Origin: Novosphingobium sp.
Lineage (GTDB): Bacteria; Pseudomonadota; Alphaproteobacteria; Sphingomonadales; Sphingomonadaceae
Assembly (NCBI RefSeq): GCF_019748365.1
Contig: NZ_JAIEPN010000027.1
Coordinates: 1-64,000, forward strand
Reading direction: 5' to 3'
DNA length: 64,000 bases
Shown here: positions 49,798 to 60,091 of the stretch, piece by piece
Position numbering within the stretch: the first letter of the stretch is position 1
Layout: each line of letters starts with the position of its first letter
Made by a program: the position numbers and the translations under genes
The notes under the pieces: model-generated
Database searches by the model: none
Seen by the model: only the letters and a program-made list of their open reading frames with translations
What the model was told of the DNA's origin: nothing

Positions 49798-51378
49798 TTA
49801 GGCATCCGGTGTGAGTACGGGGTTCTGGGCAATCGGGTTACCGCCGAAGTGATCACGCAGCTCGCGCTTCAGCACTTTGCCGATGGGGCTGCGCGGCAAT
49901 TCGTCCACCACTTCGATACGGGCAATGCGCTGCGTCTTGCCGAGTGCGCGGTTGGCTTCAAGCCGGATTGCTTCGGGATCGGCGGAAGGGTCGGCCAGCA
50001 CGACAACAGCAAGCGGGGTTTCGCCCCACTGGTCAGACGGAATGCCGACGACAGCGGCCTCCTTCACGGCGGGTTGGCGGGTGAGTTCGGCTTCAAGGTC
50101 GGTCGGGAAGATGTTGAACCCGCCGGAGATGATCATGTCCTTGGCGCGGTCCATCAGGATGAGGAAGCCGTCTTCGTCGAACTTGCCAACGTCTCCATGG
50201 CGCAGGTAGCGGTTACCATCCTTGTCGTACCATTCCATCTCGCGCGTCTTGGCGGGCTGGCCGTGGTAGCCGTTCATCATGATGGGAGAGCGACCAACGA
50301 TCTCGCCGACTTCGCCCTGTGGCAGCTCGTTGCCGTCCTCATCGATGATCTTGATGACATGGCCCGGCGAGGGGCGACCGACGGTGTGGAGCTTGTCCGG
50401 GAACTCGTGGGCGACGAGATTGGTTGTCGCGCCGCCTTCGGTGAGGCCATAGCCTTCGACCAGGCCGCCGGGCCAGCGCTTCAGCACGTCTGCTTTCAGC
50501 CATGCCGGAAAGGGCGCGGAAGTGCAGGTCTTGAGCCGGTAGGACGAGAGATCGAAGCTGTCGAAATCAGGATGTTCCATGATGCGCCGGTATTGCACCG
50601 GGACCAGCATGGCGTGGGTGACGCGCTCGCGCTGCGAGAGTTCTAGAAAGCCGCGCGCATCGAACTTCTTCATCAGCACGACCTTGCCCGCCGCGGTGAG
50701 CGTGGGAAGGAAGCTTACCAGGGTGGTGTTCGAATAGAGCGGTGTCGAACAGATCGTCGCGCTGTTGTCGTCAAACCCGGAACCGAGCCCGCGCCTGACA
50801 TACTCGTGGCGCATCTGGTGGCTTTGCACGATGCCCTTGGGGCTGCCGGTGGTGCCTGAGGAATAGATGATGTTGAACGGGTCTTCGGGGCGCGGCAACC
50901 GTTCTGCGGGCTTGGTGCCTTCGGTCGCGATCCATTCCGAGAAGGGAATGCCGGCATCGCTGTCATCAAGCGCGATACGCTTGACGTTCTCCGGGAAGGG
51001 CAGGCCCGCCAACCCTTCGGCCATCGCCTTGTCGAGCAGCAGCACGCGGCTGCTGCTGTCCGTCAGCATGGCGAGCACCGTCGGCGGTGCGGCTGTCGAG
51101 GTCAGCGGCGCAGCCACTGCGCCTGCCCGCAGCGCGCCGAGAAAGGCGAGGCCGGTGTTCACCGCATTGCTCGCCGCGATGGCGACAGGCTCGTTCGCCT
51201 GAACCCCTTCGCGCTGGAGTGCGGCGGCCACGCGGTCGAGCATGGTGTCGAGATCGATCCACGATATCCAGGAGGTCTCGTCCGCAATCGCAATGGCATC
51301 GCCCCGCCGCGCTGCATGCGCGCGCAGGATCACGCTCAGCGGGATGAACGGGCTCTCGATGATGTCCTCGATGCGCAT
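49798..51378 (-). CDS. Acyl-CoA synthetase (AMP-dependent ligase)
   Basis: [57 protein letters not shown]. Confidence 0.94.
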   Translation of the reverse strand: MRIEDIIESPFIPLSVILRAHAARRGDAIAIADETSWISWIDLDTMLDRVAAALQREGVQANEPVAIAASNAVNTGLAFLGALRAGAVAAPLTSTAAPPTVLAMLTDSSSRVLLLDKAMAEGLAGLPFPENVKRIALDDSDAGIPFSEWIATEGTKPAERLPRPEDPFNIIYSSGTTGSPKGIVQSHQMRHEYVRRGLGSGFDDNSATICSTPLYSNTTLVSFLPTLTAAGKVVLMKKFDARGFLELSQRERVTHAMLVPVQYRRIMEHPDFDSFDLSSYRLKTCTSAPFPAWLKADVLKRWPGGLVEGYGLTEGGATTNLVAHEFPDKLHTVGRPSPGHVIKIIDEDGNELPQGEVGEIVGRSPIMMNGYHGQPAKTREMEWYDKDGNRYLRHGDVGKFDEDGFLILMDRAKDMIISGGFNIFPTDLEAELTRQPAVKEAAVVGIPSDQWGETPLAVVVLADPSADPEAIRLEANRALGKTQRIARIEVVDELPRSPIGKVLKRELRDHFGGNPIAQNPVLTPDA

Positions 51379-51392
51379 GGCCTTGGCCGCCT

Positions 51393-52649
51393 TCAGTCGA
51401 ACGCTTCGCCGGCTGCCGCCTTGCGGGCCAACAGCGGCGCGACGGGAAGGCCATGCTTCTCAAGGCCCGCGACGACGGTGGCGAGGCCGATGTGGCTTGC
51501 CCAGAACATCGGACCGCCGGTCCATGCGGGCCAGCCATAGCCGTTGAGCCACACGGTATCGATGTCCGAAGCGCGCTGGGAAATGCCTTCCTCGAGGATC
51601 AGTGCGCCTTCGCTGATCATCGGGTAAAGCAGGCGCTCGAGGATTTCCTGCGCATCGATGCTGCGCTGGGGCTTGCCCTCTTTCGCGGCCCATTCGGCGA
51701 TCAGGCCGCGCGTCACTTCGGAAGGCGTGCGCTGGCGGTTCGCGTCGTAGTCGTAGAAGCCCGCGCTCTTCTTCTGGCCCCAGCGGCCCAAAGCGCAAAG
51801 CGCCTCGCGCAGGGTTTCGATGCGGTTCGGGTCGCGGTGCCAGCCGATATCGAGCCCGGCAAGGTCGGCCATCTGGAACGGGCCCATCGGGAAGCCGAAT
51901 TCGAGGAGCGCGTTGTCAACGTCCGCGAAGTCCGCGCCTTCCATGATCAGCGCGTTGGCCTGTTCCTGCCGCTTGGCCAGCATGCGGTTGCCGATAAAGC
52001 CGTGGCACACGCCCGAGACGACGGGGACCTTCCCGATCTTGACCGCGAGCGCCATGACCGTCGCCAGCACATCGTTCGCGGTGGCGGAGCCGCGCACCAC
52101 TTCGAGCAGCTTCATCACGTTGGCGGGCGAGAAGAAGTGCATGCCAAGCACGGCTTCGGGGCGCTTGGTGGACGCGCCGATTTCATTCACATCGAGGTAG
52201 CTGGTGTTGCTAGCAAGGATCGCGCCCGGCTTCACGATGGCATCGAGCTTGCCGAAGACCTCTTTCTTCACCTCCATGCTCTCATAGACCGCCTCGATCA
52301 CGAGATCGGCATCGGCGAGCGCATTGAAATCGAGCGTCGGGGTGAGGCGGCCCATTGCGGCTTCGGCGAGGGCGGCGTCCATCTTGCCGCGCTTTACGGT
52401 GTTCTCGTAATTCTTGCGCATCGTGGCGACGCCGCGATCGAGCGCTTCCTGCGTCATCTCGACGATGGTGACGGGGATGCCGGCGGTCAGGAAGTTCATC
52501 GTGATGCCGCCGCCCATGGTCCCTGCGCCGATCACGCCGACCTTGTTCACGGGGAGCAGCGCGGTATCGGCGGGGATATCGTCGATCGTCGCGGCGAGCT
52601 TGCGGGCGGCTTCGATGTGGTCCTTGGCGCCGGAAATGGGATCGGACAT
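51393..52649 (-). CDS. 3-hydroxyacyl-CoA dehydrogenase (stand-alone FadJ-type NAD-binding plus C-terminal domains)
   Basis: [59 protein letters not shown]. Confidence 0.93.
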   Translation of the reverse strand: MSDPISGAKDHIEAARKLAATIDDIPADTALLPVNKVGVIGAGTMGGGITMNFLTAGIPVTIVEMTQEALDRGVATMRKNYENTVKRGKMDAALAEAAMGRLTPTLDFNALADADLVIEAVYESMEVKKEVFGKLDAIVKPGAILASNTSYLDVNEIGASTKRPEAVLGMHFFSPANVMKLLEVVRGSATANDVLATVMALAVKIGKVPVVSGVCHGFIGNRMLAKRQEQANALIMEGADFADVDNALLEFGFPMGPFQMADLAGLDIGWHRDPNRIETLREALCALGRWGQKKSAGFYDYDANRQRTPSEVTRGLIAEWAAKEGKPQRSIDAQEILERLLYPMISEGALILEEGISQRASDIDTVWLNGYGWPAWTGGPMFWASHIGLATVVAGLEKHGLPVAPLLARKAAAGEAFD

Positions 52650-52671
52650 TGCGGTGTCTCCTTGGATGGGA

Positions 52672-53895
52672 TCAAGCGTGACTGTGCGTCATCGCCGAAT
52701 AGACCAGCGTCTTGAGCTGGCGGCGGATGGGATAGCTGGACGAGGGGAAGAGCTGGGTCATGAAGACCATGTGCAGCTTCTCATGCGGGTCGATGAAGAA
52801 GGCGGTGGAATGGATGCCGCCCCAGTGGAACTCACCCTTGGTGCCCAGGATCAGCGTCTTGGCAGGATCGATGACCACGCCGAAGCCGAGGCCGAAACCG
52901 ACGCCGGCATTGCCGGATTCGCTGAACAGCGCCTTGGAGAGCGTCGTCAGGTCCGCACCGCCGGGGAGGTGGTTCGAGGTCATCAGCGCCAGCGTCTTGG
53001 GCGAAATCAGCGGAGCGCCGCCCTTCGCCAGCGCGGCGCAGAAGCGGTGGTAGTCCGCGGTCGTCGAGAGCAGCCCGCCGCCGCCGCTTTCAAAGCGCGG
53101 CGCGCGCAGCGTGTTCGACTTCTCCGCGTGGTCGATCAGTGTCGGCGCGCCCAGCGGGTTCCAGGCCCAGCTGTCGGTGAGGCGGTGCGCCTTCTCGGGC
53201 GGGCAATGGAAGCCGGTATCGACCATGCCGAGCGGCGCGAAGATGCGCGTCGCGAAGAAGTCCCCAAGGCTCATGCCGGACAGGCGCGCCACGATCACGC
53301 CCAGCACATCGGTGCTCACCGAGTAGTTCCAGCTCGTGCCCGGATCGAACTCGAGCGGCAGCTTGGCCAGTTCGGCGATGAAGTGGTCGTTGCTGGGGAG
53401 TGAGGCATGCCCGTCGAGCCGGCCCTTGCGATAGGCGGCATCGACATTGGTGCGGTTCTGGATGCCGTAGGTGAGGCCCGACATGTGGGTGAGCAGGTCC
53501 ACCATGCGCATCGGATTGGCCGCCGCGCGCGTCGGGAAAAAAGGCGCGTCGCCGCCGCCGCCGTTGTAGATGCCGAGCCCGGCGAATTCCGGGATCACCT
53601 TGGTGACGGGATCGTCGAGCGCGACCTTGCCTTCTTCCAGCAGCATCATGAAGGCCGCGCTGGTGAGCGGCTTGGTCATCGAGGCGATGCGGAAGATCGC
53701 GTCTTCGGCCAGCGGCGTGCCATCGGCGCGGGCCTTGCCGCGCGTGAAGCGGTGGATCGGCTGGCCCTCGCGCGCGATCAGGAGGTCGGCATTGGGGAGC
53801 AGGCCGGGCGCGAGGTAGCGCTCCTCAAGGAATGCGCCGATGCGGGCGAGGCGGGCCGCGTCGAAGCCATGGGCGGCGGGATCGGCGATATCCAT
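52672..53895 (-). CDS. Beta-lactamase-family serine hydrolase (family VIII esterase-like)
   Basis: [17 protein letters not shown] (SxxK), [19 protein letters not shown] (YxS-type). Confidence 0.9.
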   Translation of the reverse strand: MDIADPAAHGFDAARLARIGAFLEERYLAPGLLPNADLLIAREGQPIHRFTRGKARADGTPLAEDAIFRIASMTKPLTSAAFMMLLEEGKVALDDPVTKVIPEFAGLGIYNGGGGDAPFFPTRAAANPMRMVDLLTHMSGLTYGIQNRTNVDAAYRKGRLDGHASLPSNDHFIAELAKLPLEFDPGTSWNYSVSTDVLGVIVARLSGMSLGDFFATRIFAPLGMVDTGFHCPPEKAHRLTDSWAWNPLGAPTLIDHAEKSNTLRAPRFESGGGGLLSTTADYHRFCAALAKGGAPLISPKTLALMTSNHLPGGADLTTLSKALFSESGNAGVGFGLGFGVVIDPAKTLILGTKGEFHWGGIHSTAFFIDPHEKLHMVFMTQLFPSSSYPIRRQLKTLVYSAMTHSHA

Positions 53896-54692
53896 CAGCC
53901 GAACACCGCGACCGATTGCAGTCCGCGCATCACTTCGAGCCCTTCGCTGTTCCACAGCCGCAGCGTCTCGCTGCTGAAGCCGTGGCTCATATGGTTGGAT
54001 CTCGTTTCGAGCAGCCACCACCCTTCGCGGGTGGGCGGCACATCGCCAAGGATCGTCAGCGCCCAGGTGATCGAGCTGATCGGCCCCATCCGCTCCATCG
54101 CGCGTGCCGAACCGGGCGGCAGCGCATCGCCAATGCCGACAAGCTCGGCGATGGGGTCGAGGCCAGACCGGTCCTTCAGCCGCACCCAGCGGCGGATCGT
54201 GCCGTGGGGGGAGCCGCCCGGCGGATCGGCGCGGCGCATGTCCATCCGCGCGGTGAAAGCGGGGGCAAAGTCGCTGGCGGTGAGGCGGGGTGAGTCCTCG
54301 GGTGGGATCAGGTCGGGCAGCACGGCGGCAGCAACGGTGCCGTTGCTTTCGCGGCCCGCACCAAACAGCCACAGCGTGCGCTGGGCGATCGCGCCGTCGC
54401 AGATTAGCGAGGTTTCAACCTGTGCGACGCTCTTGCCCTGCCGGAGCATCACGACTTCGACTTCGAGATGCTCGCCCACCGGCGCGACAAAGCCGACTTG
54501 CGCGGCGCGCAGCGGGGGCAGATCAGGGAAGGCGAGCCTGGCAGCGGAATGGGCGATGAAGGCTGCCGTTCCGCCGTACATCGTGCGGCCCTGCATCCAG
54601 CCCGCCGCACCATCGAGCCTGAAGCGCCCATTGCCCAGCGGCTCGAGCCGCTCTGCGAGCGCGCCGAGACCCATTTCCGCTTCGGCGGGCAT
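53895..54692 (-). CDS. Acyl-CoA thioesterase-like (tandem hot-dog) protein
   Basis: GWMQGRTMYGGTAAFIAHSAARLAFPDLPPLRAAQVGFVAPVGEHLEVEVVMLRQGKSVAQVETSLI; alternative start 54728. Confidence 0.8.
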   Translation of the reverse strand: MPAEAEMGLGALAERLEPLGNGRFRLDGAAGWMQGRTMYGGTAAFIAHSAARLAFPDLPPLRAAQVGFVAPVGEHLEVEVVMLRQGKSVAQVETSLICDGAIAQRTLWLFGAGRESNGTVAAAVLPDLIPPEDSPRLTASDFAPAFTARMDMRRADPPGGSPHGTIRRWVRLKDRSGLDPIAELVGIGDALPPGSARAMERMGPISSITWALTILGDVPPTREGWWLLETRSNHMSHGFSSETLRLWNSEGLEVMRGLQSVAVFG

Positions 54693-54959
54693 GGTGCCAA
54701 CGGTATCCGGGTGCTCGGCTTGCGGCAAATCGGCGTCCTTCCCACGAATCTACTTATGCGGGGGGATTAGGTCATCGGAAGGGATCAGGAAAGCGCTTTG
54801 CGCGGGGCGCGCTGGCGAAAAAATGCAGCAATTCCGCCGGATTCCATGCCTTCCGCTACGGCATCCGCACCTTTCGCGGCCCTTGCTGCAAGCCGGGCTC
54901 GGCACTAGTCTCGCCGTCAGGGAGGTGCCGCCGGAACGAGTGGCGCCCATGAGGATGCC

Positions 54960-56702
54960 ATGACCCAAACGACCCCAGAACCGACAGGCGCGCTCCCAAC
55001 GATTCCCGCCGGCTGGCCTGTGCACACGCTGCCGGAAATCCGCGAGGAACTCTGCGCGCCGGGCATGCCGTTCGAGATGGAGACCGTGACGATCCGCGGC
55101 GTGCCGACGCGGGTGTGGAAGAACGCCCTGCCCGATCTGCGCGGCGTTCTGGCGGCCGCGCGCACGCACAGCGGTGCCGATTTCCTTGTCTATGGTGAGG
55201 AGCGCGTGAGCTTCGACGCGTTCCACCGGGCCGTCGCAGCGCTCATGGCCGCGCTGGCGGCGCGCGGGGTTGGCAAGGGCGACCGCGTTGCGCTTGCGAT
55301 GCGGAATCTGCCCGAATGGCCGGTCGCGTTCATGGCTGCCTGCGCGCTGGGTGCGATCATCGTGCCGCTCAACGCCTGGTGGACGGGCGAGGAACTGGCC
55401 TTCGCGCTCGAAGACAGCGGAGCGACGCTGCTGATTGCCGATGCCGATCGCTGGACGCGCATTGCACCCCATGTTGCCGGACTGCCGCTGAAGAACGTGA
55501 TCGTCTCCCGCGGTGCAGGCGAAGGGGCCGAGCTGCTCGAAGACCTGATCGGCGCGCCCGCCAGCTGGCCCGCGCTCCCCAATGCGGAGCTGCCAGCTGC
55601 GGAGATCCACAGCGATGATCCCGCCGGCATCTTCTACACCAGCGGCACCACCGGGCGGCCCAAGGGCGCGCTCGGCACCCACCGCAACCTTGCCACCAAC
55701 ATCATGACCAGCGCATGGAGCGGCGCGCAATCGGCGCGGCGGCGCGGCGAGGGGCTGCCCGAGCCGCGCCCGCGCGTCATCCTCCTCGCCGTCCCGTTTT
55801 TCCACGCCACCGCCTTTTCGGCGACCCTCATGGGCTCGCTCGCGGGCGGCAGCCGCCTCGTGCTGCTGCACAAGTGGGATACGCTGGAGGCCATGCGCCT
55901 GATCGAGAAGGAGCGCGTGAGCATGACCGGCGGCGTGCCGTTCATCGCCTGGCAGCTGATCGAACACCCGGATCGCCACAAGTTCGATCTCTCCAGCCTC
56001 GAAGCCATCGCCTATGGCGGCGCGCCTTCTGCGCCCGAGCTGGTTTCGGCGATCTGGCAGACCTTCGGCGCGCTTCCCGGCAACGGCTGGGGCATGACCG
56101 AAACCAGTGCGACGGTGACGCACCATATGGCGGAGGACTATCTCAACCGGCCCTCCAGCTGCGGCCCGCCGGCGCCGGTCGCCAGCCTTGAAATCCGCTC
56201 CGACGATGGGGTGACGGTGCTCCCGCCTAACTCGGTCGGCGAACTATGGGCCAGCGGACCGATGATCGTCGCGGGCTACTGGAACCGCCCCGAGGCGACC
56301 GCGCAGACTTTTGTCGAGGGCTGGGTGCGCACGGGCGATCTGGCGAAGCTCGACGATGAGGGCTTCTGCACGATCGTCGACCGCGCCAAGGACGTGATCA
56401 TCCGCGGCGGCGAAAACATCTACTCGATCGAGGTCGAGAACGTGCTCTACGAGCATCCCGCAGTTACCGACGCGGCGCTGGTCGGCATTCCCCACCGCAC
56501 TTTGGGCGAGGAACCGGCGGCGGTCGTCTATCTCGCGCCCGGCGCCTCGGCGAGCGAGGAGGAACTGCGCGCTTTTGTCGCCGCGCGGCTGGCGGGGTTC
56601 AAGGTGCCGGTGCGGATCGCCTTCACTGCCGAGACCCTGCCGCGCAACGCCAACGGCAAGATCCTCAAGAAGGAACTCAAGGCGATGCTCGCTGAAGGTT
56701 GA
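54960..56702 (+). CDS. Acyl-CoA synthetase (AMP-dependent ligase)
   Basis: IFYTSGTTGRPKGALGTHRN, GWVRTGDLAKLDDEGFCTIVDRAKDVIIRGGENIYSIEVE. Confidence 0.95.
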   Translation: MTQTTPEPTGALPTIPAGWPVHTLPEIREELCAPGMPFEMETVTIRGVPTRVWKNALPDLRGVLAAARTHSGADFLVYGEERVSFDAFHRAVAALMAALAARGVGKGDRVALAMRNLPEWPVAFMAACALGAIIVPLNAWWTGEELAFALEDSGATLLIADADRWTRIAPHVAGLPLKNVIVSRGAGEGAELLEDLIGAPASWPALPNAELPAAEIHSDDPAGIFYTSGTTGRPKGALGTHRNLATNIMTSAWSGAQSARRRGEGLPEPRPRVILLAVPFFHATAFSATLMGSLAGGSRLVLLHKWDTLEAMRLIEKERVSMTGGVPFIAWQLIEHPDRHKFDLSSLEAIAYGGAPSAPELVSAIWQTFGALPGNGWGMTETSATVTHHMAEDYLNRPSSCGPPAPVASLEIRSDDGVTVLPPNSVGELWASGPMIVAGYWNRPEATAQTFVEGWVRTGDLAKLDDEGFCTIVDRAKDVIIRGGENIYSIEVENVLYEHPAVTDAALVGIPHRTLGEEPAAVVYLAPGASASEEELRAFVAARLAGFKVPVRIAFTAETLPRNANGKILKKELKAMLAEG

Positions 56703-56777
56703 GGGCTGGCAGAAACGTGAGATGGCGGCGGCGCCTTTGCATGCGATCACAGGGAAACGGACGAGGGAGAGCAGCAT

Positions 56778-57203
56778 ATGACAGAAGCAACAGCAGGCGA
56801 GCGGCGGCAGGGCGGATGCCTGTGCGGGGCGGTGCGCTATGAAACGGCATGGCCGCCGCTGCTGACCGGCGTGTGCCACTGCCGCCATTGCCAGAAGCAG
56901 GCGGGCACGGCGTTCTCGGCGCTGATCGCCGTGCCGTTCGCGGCGCTTGAGCGCACGGGCGAGCTTACCGTCTACGAGGATGGCAGCGAATCCGGCAATC
57001 CGGTCTTGCGCAAGTTCTGCGGCAAGTGCGGCTCGCCCGTATTCAGCGAAACGCCGGGCGGGATGGCGCAGGGGATGATCTTCATCAAGGCGGGCACGCT
57101 CGATGATACCAGCGATCTGGAGCCCACCGTCCATTTCTGGACCTCGAGCAAGCAGAACTGGGTGACGCTCCCCGAAGGCGCGGCCCTGCTCGAAAAGCAG
57201 TAA
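56778..57203 (+). CDS. GFA (glutathione-dependent formaldehyde-activating) family protein
   Basis: GGCLCGAVRYE ... CHCRHCQKQAGTAFSAL ... FCGKCGSPVFSE. Confidence 0.93.
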   Translation: MTEATAGERRQGGCLCGAVRYETAWPPLLTGVCHCRHCQKQAGTAFSALIAVPFAALERTGELTVYEDGSESGNPVLRKFCGKCGSPVFSETPGGMAQGMIFIKAGTLDDTSDLEPTVHFWTSSKQNWVTLPEGAALLEKQ

Positions 57204-57379
57204 CGCAGACAGGCGAATTGCCTCACCGGGCCGATTGCGTCCGGGCCGGTTTCGCGCTCCTATTCAATGCGTCAGCTTGCTGGCGCGCGGCAGGGTGGCA
57301 TTATGGCCGCCGTGCAGGAACTGCGCGCGCGGCGCGGCCTGTCCCGCTGCCTTCAAGCTCTTGAGAACCAGGATACGTC

Positions 57380-58807
57380 ATGGCTGATATTGACCCCCAG
57401 ATCGACCGTTCCGACCGCTGCCCGGGGATCACTTATACCGACATGCTCGCCGTCGATACGCGCCCCGCGCCCGATTACCTCGTGATGGAATCGACGCAGG
57501 AGCTGGGCGACGAGCCGCTCGATCCGGATCGCTACACCAGCCCTGCCTTCAAGGCGCTCGAAGACGAGAAGATGTGGCCCAACGTGTGGCAGTTCGCCGC
57601 GCGCGAGGAAGACATGCCCGATCCGGGCGACACCGTGGTCTACGAGATCAATGACAAGTCGTTCCTGCTGATCCGCCAGAACGATGACAGCGTCCGCGCG
57701 TTCTACAACGTGTGCCTCCACCGCGGGCGCAAGCTGCGGCTGGAAAGCGGCCGAGCGATCAACTTGCGCTGCCCGTTCCATGGCTTCACCTGGAACAACG
57801 ACGGCAGCCTCAAGGAAATCCCCTGCGCATGGGATTTCAAGCATCTGGAAGACAAGGACCTGTCGCTCCCCGAACTCCGGGTCGAGCGCTGGCAGGGCTT
57901 CATCCTGATCACCGAAAATCCCGAACTGCCGGGTTTCCGCGATTGGATCGGCCCCGGCGTCGAGCATTACGACAACTGGCGGCTCGATGAATGCACCACC
58001 GGTGCCTGGGTGGCCAAGGTGGTGCCTGCCAACTGGAAGGCCGTGGCCGAGGCGTTCATGGAAGCCTGGCACTCGGTCGTCACGCATCCGCAGATCCTGC
58101 CGTTCACCGCGGACGCCAACACGCGCTATGATCTCTACGGCGACCACATGAACCGGGCGATCACGCCCAACGGCACGCTCTCGCCCCACCTCAAGGGCAA
58201 GGACCAGATGTATGTGATCAACAAGCTCGCCGAATTCCTCGGCGCGGGCGACGGGCGGGGGCGCCGCAATGCGGCCGAACCAACCGACCTCAAGGGCTTC
58301 GATCCGGAAGATCCGCTGCTCGCGCGCAAGGTCCTCGCGCAGGCCAATCGCGAAGGCTTCGCGGCGATGAACGGGCATGATTATTCCGAGGCGTCGGACA
58401 GCGAGATGCTCGACAACCTGACCTACAACATCTTCCCCAACTGGTCCCCGTGGGGCGGCTTCGTGCCGAACATCGTCTACCGCTGGCGGCCGTGGAAGGA
58501 TGCCGATCACTGCCTGATGGAAGTGCGCATCCTGATGCGCGCGCAGAAGGGCGAGAAGCCTGCACGGAGCCCCGAGATGTTCATGATCCCGGAGGGCGAG
58601 CCCTTCGCCTATGCCGGCCACCTCATTGGCGCGGCGCTGGCCGGCGTGTTCGATCAGGACATGGAGAACCTGCCGCACGTGCAGGCGGGCATGAAGGCCA
58701 GCAAGAACAAGCGGCTCGAGCTCGGCCACTATCAGGAAACCCGCATCCGCCAGTTCCACCGCACGATGGACAAGTACATTTCGGGTGAATTGCCGAAGAT
58801 GGCCTAA
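57380..58807 (+). CDS. Rieske non-heme iron oxygenase, alpha subunit
   Basis: CLHRGRKLRL ... CPFHGFTWNNDG; FMEAWHSVVTHPQ. Confidence 0.95.
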   Translation: MADIDPQIDRSDRCPGITYTDMLAVDTRPAPDYLVMESTQELGDEPLDPDRYTSPAFKALEDEKMWPNVWQFAAREEDMPDPGDTVVYEINDKSFLLIRQNDDSVRAFYNVCLHRGRKLRLESGRAINLRCPFHGFTWNNDGSLKEIPCAWDFKHLEDKDLSLPELRVERWQGFILITENPELPGFRDWIGPGVEHYDNWRLDECTTGAWVAKVVPANWKAVAEAFMEAWHSVVTHPQILPFTADANTRYDLYGDHMNRAITPNGTLSPHLKGKDQMYVINKLAEFLGAGDGRGRRNAAEPTDLKGFDPEDPLLARKVLAQANREGFAAMNGHDYSEASDSEMLDNLTYNIFPNWSPWGGFVPNIVYRWRPWKDADHCLMEVRILMRAQKGEKPARSPEMFMIPEGEPFAYAGHLIGAALAGVFDQDMENLPHVQAGMKASKNKRLELGHYQETRIRQFHRTMDKYISGELPKMA

Positions 58808-58823
58808 CGACTGACTCTCGCCT

Positions 58824-58902
58824 CGTCATTGCGAGCGTAGCGAAGCAATCCAGGGCGGCAGTGCATTGCGCTCTGGATTGCTTCGCTACGCTCGCAATGA
58901 CG
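58824..58902. repeat. 30-bp perfect inverted repeat with 19-bp loop (cgtcattgcgagcgtagcgaagcaatccag)
   Basis: Arms 58824-58853 and 58873-58902 are exact reverse complements; sits between convergent genes. Confidence 0.92.
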
Positions 58903-58927
58903 ATGAGGGGGCTAGGATGAGGAGTCT

Positions 58928-59939
58928 CTAAAGCTCCACCACCACCTTGCCCACATTCGCACCCGTGAAGAGCTTGGTGAATGCCGCCGGCGTCTCTTCC
59001 AGCCCATGGCTCACCTCGAACGGCAGGCGCAGCTGACCCGCTGCCGCCAGCCGGGCAAGCTCCGGATTGAATTCCGGCTCGCGCGCGTAGAAGTCGGGCG
59101 AGAAAAAGCCTTCGATGCGCAGGCGCTTCATCAGCACCTGATCGAAGCGGTATGGGCCGGGCACGGGCCCTTGCGCGATATAGTTCGTGATAAGGCCGCA
59201 GACCGCGACGCGGCCGAACAGCGCCATGTTCGCCAGCGCCGCATCGAGGATCGCCCCGCCGACATTGTCGAAATAGACATTGATCCCATCGGGGCAGAGC
59301 CGCGCTAGTTCGGCTTCGACATCGGCCGACTTGTAGTCGATCGCGCCATCGAAGCCGTATTCCCCGGTCAGCAGGTCGCACTTGGCCGCGCCGCCCGCGA
59401 TGCCGATCACGCGGCAACCAAGGGCCTTGGCGATCTGGCCGGCCATGAGCCCGGTGCACCCCGCAGCAGCGGAGACGACGAAGGTTTCGCCAGCCTTGGC
59501 TGCGCCGGTCTCCACCACGCCGACCCATGCCGTCCAGCCGTTCGCGCCGTAGATGCCGACGTATTCCTTCAGATCGGCGTGCGCGTCGTCCAGCACGGTG
59601 CAGTAGGTCGCGTCGGGTTCGACCACCGAGTAGTCCGCCCATTGGCCATAGCAGCGCACGCGGTCCCCGGCCTTGTAGGCGCCGTGGCGGCTCTCCACCA
59701 CTTCGCCCAGCACCGTGCCGATCAGCTTGGCGCCGAGTGGTGTGCCGGGCTGGTAACTGTCCTCGCGGTCGGTCATGTACATCCGGGTGCCGCTGTCCAT
59801 CGAGAGTACCTTGTTGGCGACGAGGATCTGGCCTTCCGCCAGCGCAGGCAGCGTTTCCGTCGCCATCGCGAAGGCTTCGGCATAGCCATTGCCGACAGGG
59901 CGCCGGGCGAGGATCCAGTGGCGGTTTTCGGTGCTCATC
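58928..59939 (-). CDS. MDR-superfamily NADP-dependent oxidoreductase (leukotriene B4 dehydrogenase / CurA-like)
   Basis: ENRHWILARRPVGNGYAEAF, AAAGCTGLMAGQIAKALGCRVIGIAGG, VYFDNVGGAILDAALANMALFGRVAVCGLITNY. Confidence 0.93.
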
Positions 59940-60091
59940 GTGTGTCCTTCAGCGCGGTCCGGGCCTGCATCAAGCCCGGCTTTGCCCCCCAAGGCTACTG
60001 GCGGAAATGAGCGGCTACCCTCTCTTTCATCAGTGTGCCCGGACTTCGATTGCCGATAGCCTTCGCGTTCAAAACACTTGGGAGATGTGTC

